Assembly: GCA_016793305.1 (NCBI GenBank)
Contig: JAEUHU010000465.1
Coordinates: 1 to 10,142 of the forward strand
DNA from: Planctomycetota bacterium
GTDB taxonomy: Bacteria > Planctomycetota > UBA1135 > UBA2386
Direction of reading: 5' to 3'
Length of the DNA: 10,142 nt
The notes beneath the pieces were generated by a model. The model made no database searches, had not been told where the DNA came from, and saw only the letters and a program-made list of their open reading frames with translations. Below are positions 5,905-10,142 of this stretch, piece by piece (the first letter of the stretch is position 1; each line of letters starts with the position of its first letter). The translations under genes were made by a program, and so were the position numbers.

Positions 5905-8900
5905 ATGGACGCCAAGCGAACGAACGCCCACGATCGGCCCGTGCGATTGGCACTCGCTTCCGGCCTGCTCGCCACACTCACCACGGCCGTCTCGGCCCAG
6001 CAGCGCACCAGCCTCGACGGCGCGTGGCAGATCGCGGTCGAAGCGGACGACGGCACGACGAGCACACCGCTGCCGATCCACGTGCCCAGCGCCTTCGAGA
6101 CCGTGCTCGGGCCCGAGTTCGACGGCGTCGCCCGCTACCGCCGCACGCTGCCGCTGCCCGCCCGCCAGGAAGGCCAGGTCCCACCGCGCGTGCGGCTCGA
6201 GTTCACCGCCGTCGCGACGCACGCGACCGTGTTCTGCAACGGCACGCCGGTCGGGGAACACCTCGGCGGCTGGACCCCGTTCCGGATCGACGTCACCGAC
6301 GCGCTGCGCTGGAACGGCGACGACCAGCTCGAAGTGCGCGTCGACGAACGTGTCGGCCACAACACGCAGGGCTTCCTGCCCGAGGTGCAGCCGCACTTCG
6401 GCGGCATCTGGCAGGGCGTGACGATGTGCCTCGACGAGCAAGCTACGCTCGACCGCTTCGACGTGCTGCTGTTCGGCACCGCCGACGGCACGCTGCGCGC
6501 CGCCGCGTCGGTGCTGCCGGCAGGCTCGCCCACCCCCGACCTGACGCTGTCGGTCGAGCTGCGCACCGGCGACCAGCTGCTCGCCGAGAGCCAGCTGGCC
6601 CTCGGCGAAGCCACGCACCCAGAACTGCAGCTGCGTTGCCCGGACGTGCGGCCCTGGTCGCCGCAGCAGCCGACGCTCTACGACGCGACGCTGGTGCTGC
6701 GGAGCGGCGGCACCGTGCTCGACCGGCTGACCCGGCGCGTCGGCTTCCGCGACCTCGCCGCCGACGGCCCACGCGTCCTGTGGAACGGCACGCCGCTGTC
6801 GATGCGGGGCATCCTGCACTGGGGCCACTGCCCACCGCACCTCGCACCGCCGGACGACCCGGCGTTCTGGCGCCCGCAGCTCGAGTACTTCCGTTCGCTC
6901 GGCTGCAACACGCTGAAGTGCTGCCTCTTCGTGCCGCCGCGCTGCGTCTACGAGCTGTGCGACGAACTCGGCCTGCTGGTCTGGCAGGAGTATCCGACCT
7001 GGCACCCGAAGCTCGACCGCGCCCACCAGGACGAACTGCTGCGCGAGTACCAGGAGTTCTTCGCGCACGACCGCTGCCATCCGTCGGTCGCGTTCCGCAG
7101 CATCACCTGCGAGACCGGGCCCGGCGCCGACCTCGAGGTGGTGAAGGCCCTGTTCGCCGCCTGCAAGGCCGCCGTGCCCGACACGCTGGTCGTCGACGAC
7201 AGCAGCTGGCTCGGCTGGCAGCGCATCACCGACTTCTGGGACGAACACCCGTACGGCAACAACGGCTGGTTCGAACAGCGCCTCGACGCGTTCCGCCAGC
7301 ACCTCGCGAGTGCTGGCGAGAAGCCGCTGCTGCTCGGCGAGTGCTTCGCCGCCGACACCTGGTTCGACCACACCGCCTGGCAGCAACGCTATGGCGATCC
7401 GTCGCAAGGGGCGCCCGTGCCGTGGTGGCGCCCCGACTGCCTCGGCGCCCAGCCCGCCGCCGAAACCTGGCTCCGCACGCAGGCCGGGCCCGCGGTGCTC
7501 GGCACGCTCGAGGCCGACGCCCGCGACTTCGGGCTGCAGAACCGCAAGTTCCAGATCGAACGGCTGCGCCTCGGGCTGCCGTTCGCGGGCTACGTGATCT
7601 CGGTCGCGCGCGACTTCAAGAAGGCGCGCATGGGCCTGATCGACGACCTCGATCGGCCGAAGTGGTCCGCGGCCGACTTCGTGTGGCAGCGCGACCCGAT
7701 GCTGTGCCTCGACCTGCCGGCCGCCGCACGCACGCTCGGCCCGGCGGCGACGCACGTACCGGTGCGCGTGAGCCACCTCGGCCCGCTGCCACTCACGGGC
7801 GAACTCGAACTCTCGGCCGACGGGCCGGACCGTGCCGTCGTGCGCGTCCCACTGGCCCTGGCCCCGGGCAGCACCAGCGAACCGGTCCTGCTGCCGCTCG
7901 GCGCAGCTCCGACGTCGCTCCAGCGCCTGCTGGTGCGCGCCACGCTGCGCACCACGTCGACGCCGCCGGAGGTCGTCAGCGAGAACCGCTGGCAGCTGTG
8001 GCGCGTGCCCACGACGCCACCCGGATCGCCCACGGACGTCGTCGTCGCCGAGGCCCTGACCCCCACCCTGATCGACCAGCTCGAAGCCGGCGCCCGCGTG
8101 CTGCTGCTCGGCGACGGCCGCCCCGGTGCCCCGCGCAGCGAAGCGCTCTGGTACCTGCGCGGCGCTCCGTTCGTCGTCGACCACCCACTCTGGCGCACGG
8201 TGCCGCGCGACGCGGTGCGCGAGCTGGTCGGCTTCGACCTCGAGAGCGGCCGGGTGCTGCCGTGGCAACCGTGGGCCGACCAGTTCGACGCGCTGCTCGG
8301 CTTCTTCGAAACCCACGACATTCCGGAGGTGCGCTGGCACCTGCTCGCCGGCGAGACGAACGTCGGCCAGGGGCGCCTGCTGGTGACGACGCTGGCGCTC
8401 GGCGACGACGCGCTCGGCGCGTTCCGCCCCTGGCTGCGCCAGCGACTGGCCGAACACCTGCGCACCGGACCGGCACCACGCCGCTCGCTGCACGCAGCGA
8501 CGATCGCGCTGCTGCGGGCGCAGCTGCTCGAGAAGCGGCTCGAACTGCCCACCTGGCGTTTCCGCACCGATCCCGACGACCAGGGCCGGACCGCCGGCTG
8601 GGCGACACCGGCGACCGACGCGGCCGAGGCGCCGTGGCGCGAGCTGCGCGCCGGAGCCCACTGGGAGAACCAGGCCGAGGACCTGCGCGGCTACACCGGC
8701 GTCGCGTGGTACCGCGTCGACGTCGACGTGCCGGCCGACTGGCAGGGGCTGGCGGCGCGGGCGGTGTTCGACGGCGTCGACGACAGCTTCGAGCTGTGGC
8801 TGAACGGCGAGCCGATCGGCAGCTTCGGCGACGCGGCGACCAGGACCTCGATCTGGCTCGAGCGGCAGGTCGCCGAACTCGGCCAACGCCTCGTCGCCGG

Positions 8901-9015
8901 CCGCCGCAACACGCTGGTGCTGCGGGTCGTCGACCACGGCGGCTCCGGCGGGCTGTGGAAGCCGGTGTTCCTCACCACCGGGCCCGCTGGCAAGGCGCCG
9001 CCGCTCCTGCACTGA
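5905..9015 (+). CDS. Secreted glycoside hydrolase family 2-type protein with atypical active-site motifs
   Basis: A 1036-residue exported, beta-galactosidase/glucuronidase-like glycan-degrading enzyme; substrate unknown. The signal peptide has a hydrophobic core at 15-29 and cleaves after VSA (A31). Domains: sugar-binding jelly roll (about 33-215, ending FGGIWQGV), Ig-like (about 216-295), TIM barrel (about 300-590; MRGILHWGH, GCNTLKC, CDELGLLVWQEYP), a linker with an alpha/beta-like segment (about 705-735) and a second jelly roll (about 910-1030; WLNGEPIG). HPSVAFRSITCETG aligns with the GH2 acid/base motif HPSV..W..GNE, placing E403; KPLLLGEC places the nucleophile E479. Their 76-residue spacing equals LacZ E461-E537. 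The Asn normally before the acid/base is C402, and C480 replaces the usual Tyr after the nucleophile. Eleven cysteines lie in 309-512 and none after 601. A GTG at 5941 (V13) would give a more compact signal peptide and is a credible alternative start. Family is clear; activity is uncertain. Confidence 0.9.
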   Translation: MDAKRTNAHDRPVRLALASGLLATLTTAVSAQQRTSLDGAWQIAVEADDGTTSTPLPIHVPSAFETVLGPEFDGVARYRRTLPLPARQEGQVPPRVRLEFTAVATHATVFCNGTPVGEHLGGWTPFRIDVTDALRWNGDDQLEVRVDERVGHNTQGFLPEVQPHFGGIWQGVTMCLDEQATLDRFDVLLFGTADGTLRAAASVLPAGSPTPDLTLSVELRTGDQLLAESQLALGEATHPELQLRCPDVRPWSPQQPTLYDATLVLRSGGTVLDRLTRRVGFRDLAADGPRVLWNGTPLSMRGILHWGHCPPHLAPPDDPAFWRPQLEYFRSLGCNTLKCCLFVPPRCVYELCDELGLLVWQEYPTWHPKLDRAHQDELLREYQEFFAHDRCHPSVAFRSITCETGPGADLEVVKALFAACKAAVPDTLVVDDSSWLGWQRITDFWDEHPYGNNGWFEQRLDAFRQHLASAGEKPLLLGECFAADTWFDHTAWQQRYGDPSQGAPVPWWRPDCLGAQPAAETWLRTQAGPAVLGTLEADARDFGLQNRKFQIERLRLGLPFAGYVISVARDFKKARMGLIDDLDRPKWSAADFVWQRDPMLCLDLPAAARTLGPAATHVPVRVSHLGPLPLTGELELSADGPDRAVVRVPLALAPGSTSEPVLLPLGAAPTSLQRLLVRATLRTTSTPPEVVSENRWQLWRVPTTPPGSPTDVVVAEALTPTLIDQLEAGARVLLLGDGRPGAPRSEALWYLRGAPFVVDHPLWRTVPRDAVRELVGFDLESGRVLPWQPWADQFDALLGFFETHDIPEVRWHLLAGETNVGQGRLLVTTLALGDDALGAFRPWLRQRLAEHLRTGPAPRRSLHAATIALLRAQLLEKRLELPTWRFRTDPDDQGRTAGWATPATDAAEAPWRELRAGAHWENQAEDLRGYTGVAWYRVDVDVPADWQGLAARAVFDGVDDSFELWLNGEPIGSFGDAATRTSIWLERQVAELGQRLVAGRRNTLVLRVVDHGGSGGLWKPVFLTTGPAGKAPPLLH

Positions 9016-9157
9016 CGTCGTGGACCTGGAAGCTGGCCCCTGTTCCTGGCGCGGCACGCCGGGCGAACGCGGCTCCGGCCACCCAGAACCTGGCGATCCG
9101 CCCCCTTGCCCCGAGCCCGGCTCCGACGCACAAGGCGCCCTTTCCCCGCTCCCCTGC

Positions 9158-9163
9158 TATCCT
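9158..9163 (+). promoter_or_regulatory. Candidate extended -10 element before nfu
   Basis: TGC-TATCCT (TG at 9155-9156, hexamer at 9158-9163) resembles an extended -10 box, which can work without a -35. It ends 10 bases before the nfu ATG, implying a very short or absent leader, and no Shine-Dalgarno is seen. The 158 bases between the GH2 stop and nfu fit a separate promoter here. The evidence is only the motif and its position. Confidence 0.3.
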
Positions 9164-9173
9164 CTCCCGCCGC

Positions 9174-9740
9174 ATGAAGGTCACGAGCATCCAACCGACG
9201 CCGAATCCGAACGCGTTCAAGTTCCTGGTCGACCGCCCGCTCGCGAAGCCGGGCCAGTCGCTCGCCTACAGCAAGCCCGAGCAGGCGCGGCAGGACGTGC
9301 TGGCGCAGGGCATGTTCGCGATCCCCGGCATCGAGACGCTGTTCTTCTGCGACAACTTCGTCACCGCCAGCATGACGCCGCAGGCCGACTGGCGCTCGGT
9401 CGCCGAGCAGGTGACGCGGCTGCTCGAGAGCCACATCATGGACGAGGAGCAGCCGCCGCCGCCCGACCACGGCGACGCGGATCCGCTGGCGAAGCTGCCG
9501 AAGGGCGGCGATCCCGAGGTGCTGGCGAAGATCAACGCGCTGCTCGACGACCGCGTGCGACCGGCGCTGGCCGGCGACGGCGGTGGTCTGCAGGTGATGG
9601 GGCTCGAGGGCAAGACGCTGTTCATCCGCTACCAGGGTGCGTGCGGCAGCTGCCCGAGCTCGACGACCGGCACGCTGATGGCCATCCAGCGGCTGCTGCA
9701 GTCGGAAGTCGACGAAGAGATGGTCGTGACGATGTCGTGA
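9174..9740 (+). CDS. nfu: Nfu-type iron-sulfur cluster scaffold/carrier
   Basis: Carries or assembles [4Fe-4S] clusters for delivery to target enzymes in the cytoplasm. The 188 residues show two domains. An Nfu N-terminal domain (about 1-85) begins with the signature TPNPNAFKF (T9 to F17) and includes IPGIETLFFCDNFVTA. A Pro/Asp-rich linker (about 92-112) leads to the NifU C-terminal-like domain (about 115-188), with RPALAGDGGGLQV and the cluster-binding pair C157-x2-C160 in ACGSCPSS. This is the mitochondrial NFU1-like arrangement, not E. coli NfuA, whose N-terminus is A-type-like. The ATG at 9174 is chosen because homologues start just before TPNPN; the frame upstream is open but noncoding in character. 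A hairpin overlaps the stop codon. The next gene encodes a Cys-rich N-terminus, which might indicate a shared metal theme. All key residues are present. Confidence 0.95.
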   Translation: MKVTSIQPTPNPNAFKFLVDRPLAKPGQSLAYSKPEQARQDVLAQGMFAIPGIETLFFCDNFVTASMTPQADWRSVAEQVTRLLESHIMDEEQPPPPDHGDADPLAKLPKGGDPEVLAKINALLDDRVRPALAGDGGGLQVMGLEGKTLFIRYQGACGSCPSSTTGTLMAIQRLLQSEVDEEMVVTMS

Positions 9741-9758
9741 GCTGCCACCGGGCAGCTC
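9739..9758 (+). terminator. Hairpin at the nfu stop codon, possible terminator
   Basis: gagctgcc (9739-9746) and ggcagctc (9751-9758) form a perfect 8-bp stem closed by an ACCG tetraloop, overlapping the TGA at 9738-9740. A U-G pair can extend it by one. No T-run follows, so it is not a canonical intrinsic terminator; it could terminate weakly or protect the mRNA 3' end. Its position exactly at the end of the gene is the main argument. Confidence 0.35.
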
Positions 9759-9805
9759 GAGGCTGGCAGACCCCGGCCGAAGGCACGCCGATGCTGGCGC
9801 GTAGC

Positions 9806-9819
9806 AGCGAACGTTCGCT
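9806..9819. repeat. 14-bp perfect palindrome upstream of the zinc-ribbon gene
   Basis: agcgaac/gttcgct is a perfect 14-bp palindrome centred on AACGTT, 30 bases before the GTG at 9850, within the 109-base gap after nfu. Its position would suit an operator. At this base composition about one or two such palindromes are expected by chance per window this size, so support is weak. Confidence 0.25.
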
Positions 9820-9849
9820 CCGCCGAGCCCCGCTGCCGATGAGGCGGCC

Positions 9850-10142
9850 GTGACCAAGACGCGCTGCTCCTACTGCGGCCACGAAGGCGCCCCGGTGCCC
9901 GTGCACGGGCACGGGCAGTGCGAACGCTGCGGCACCAACATCGAGCCGTGCTGCAGCGGTGCCAACGCCGCCGAGGAAGCGGGTGCGACGCCCGACATCG
10001 CGACCGGGCCGGATCCGGGGCTGTTCGCGCGCACGTTCGTGGCGCTCGGTGGTGCCGAGGCGACGGTGACCGGCGACGCGCTGCGGTTCGCGTTGGCGCA
10101 GCGGCTCGGCAGCGATCTCGACGAGGCGCGGTTGGTGCTGGA
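9850..10142 (+). CDS. Protein of unknown function with a Cys-rich zinc-ribbon-like N-terminus (truncated by window)
   Basis: I do not recognise this gene. The frame from a GTG at 9850 stays open to the edge (97 full codons) with the same codon style as its neighbours. An in-frame TAG at 9802-9804 and no ATG or other usual start before 9850 support the GTG, and GAGG at 9841-9844 sits 5 bases upstream as a Shine-Dalgarno. The N-terminus has C6-x2-C9 and C24-x2-C27, a four-cysteine zinc-ribbon pattern, plus an adjacent C34-C35 pair and H19/H21 between the knuckles. Residues about 38-55 are an Ala/Pro/Asp-rich linker, then an ordered-looking Ala/Leu-rich segment (LFARTFVALGG, LRFALAQRLG) begins. 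The ribbon may bind zinc or an iron-sulfur cluster; placement after nfu makes the second idea worth noting but does not prove it. Most of the protein may lie beyond the window. Confidence 0.75.
   Translation, partial: MTKTRCSYCGHEGAPVPVHGHGQCERCGTNIEPCCSGANAAEEAGATPDIATGPDPGLFARTFVALGGAEATVTGDALRFALAQRLGSDLDEARLVL
9895..9912. repeat. 18-bp perfect palindrome inside the zinc-ribbon gene
   Basis: gtgcccgtg/cacgggcac is identical on both strands over 18 bp. It encodes residues 16-21 (VPVHGH), between the two CxxC pairs, 46 bases after the GTG start. It could act as an operator for autoregulation, but it may only reflect codon choice for Val-Pro-Val-His-Gly-His in GC-rich DNA. Confidence 0.6.

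Noticed and set aside
2122..9057. A 2311-codon open frame on the minus strand
   Set aside because: It is the exact codon-register antisense of three well-supported genes with recognised active sites; it stays open because they avoid TTA, CTA and TCA. No domain is recognisable.
2004..9740. A 2578-codon open frame on the plus strand
   Set aside because: Only its last 188 residues (nfu, from 9174) are protein-like. The rest is Arg/Ala/Pro-rich shadow: a stop in this frame needs a T at the third codon position of the real genes, which is rare here.
1..10142. CRISPR array, insertion sequence, tRNA or rRNA
   Set aside because: No regularly spaced repeats, no transposase-like frame with flanking inverted repeats, and no tRNA or rRNA signature were seen.

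Overview
The window is very GC-rich (by eye about 70%) bacterial chromosomal DNA, densely coded, with five real genes plus a sixth entering at the right edge. A secreted HEAT-repeat/von Willebrand A protein, a secreted GH2-type glycosidase, weak or absent Shine-Dalgarno sequences and strong G/C-ending codon use all suggest a high-GC member of the Planctomycetota. This is inference: no rRNA or other decisive taxonomic marker is present. No mobile element, CRISPR array, tRNA or rRNA was recognised.

Layout. Positions 1-1698 hold the first 566 codons of dnaG (primase) on the minus strand; its 3' end lies beyond the left edge. A 510-base divergent spacer follows (1699-2208) with no convincing gene but several inverted repeats and G-rich tracts. 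All remaining genes are on the plus strand: a secreted HEAT/VWA protein (2209-4290), an M32 metallocarboxypeptidase (4399-5898), a large secreted GH2-type protein (5905-9015, only 6 bases after the M32 stop), an Nfu-type iron-sulfur scaffold (9174-9740), and a GTG-started protein with a cysteine-rich zinc-ribbon-like N-terminus (9850 to the right edge).

How the genes fit together. dnaG serves replication. The M32/GH2 pair is the only tightly spaced pair and is probably co-transcribed; one product should be cytoplasmic (peptide trimming) and the other exported (glycan breakdown), so a catabolic pairing is possible but not shown. Nfu followed by a Cys-rich protein is a plausible iron-sulfur or metal neighbourhood, but no link is demonstrated. 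I see no clear new multi-gene system. The most unusual protein feature is the GH2 barrel: it keeps both catalytic glutamates at the LacZ spacing, but a cysteine replaces the hallmark Asn before one and the usual Tyr after the other, within a cysteine-rich domain. The most unusual DNA features are an 18-bp perfect palindrome inside the last gene and the structured dnaG/VWA spacer.
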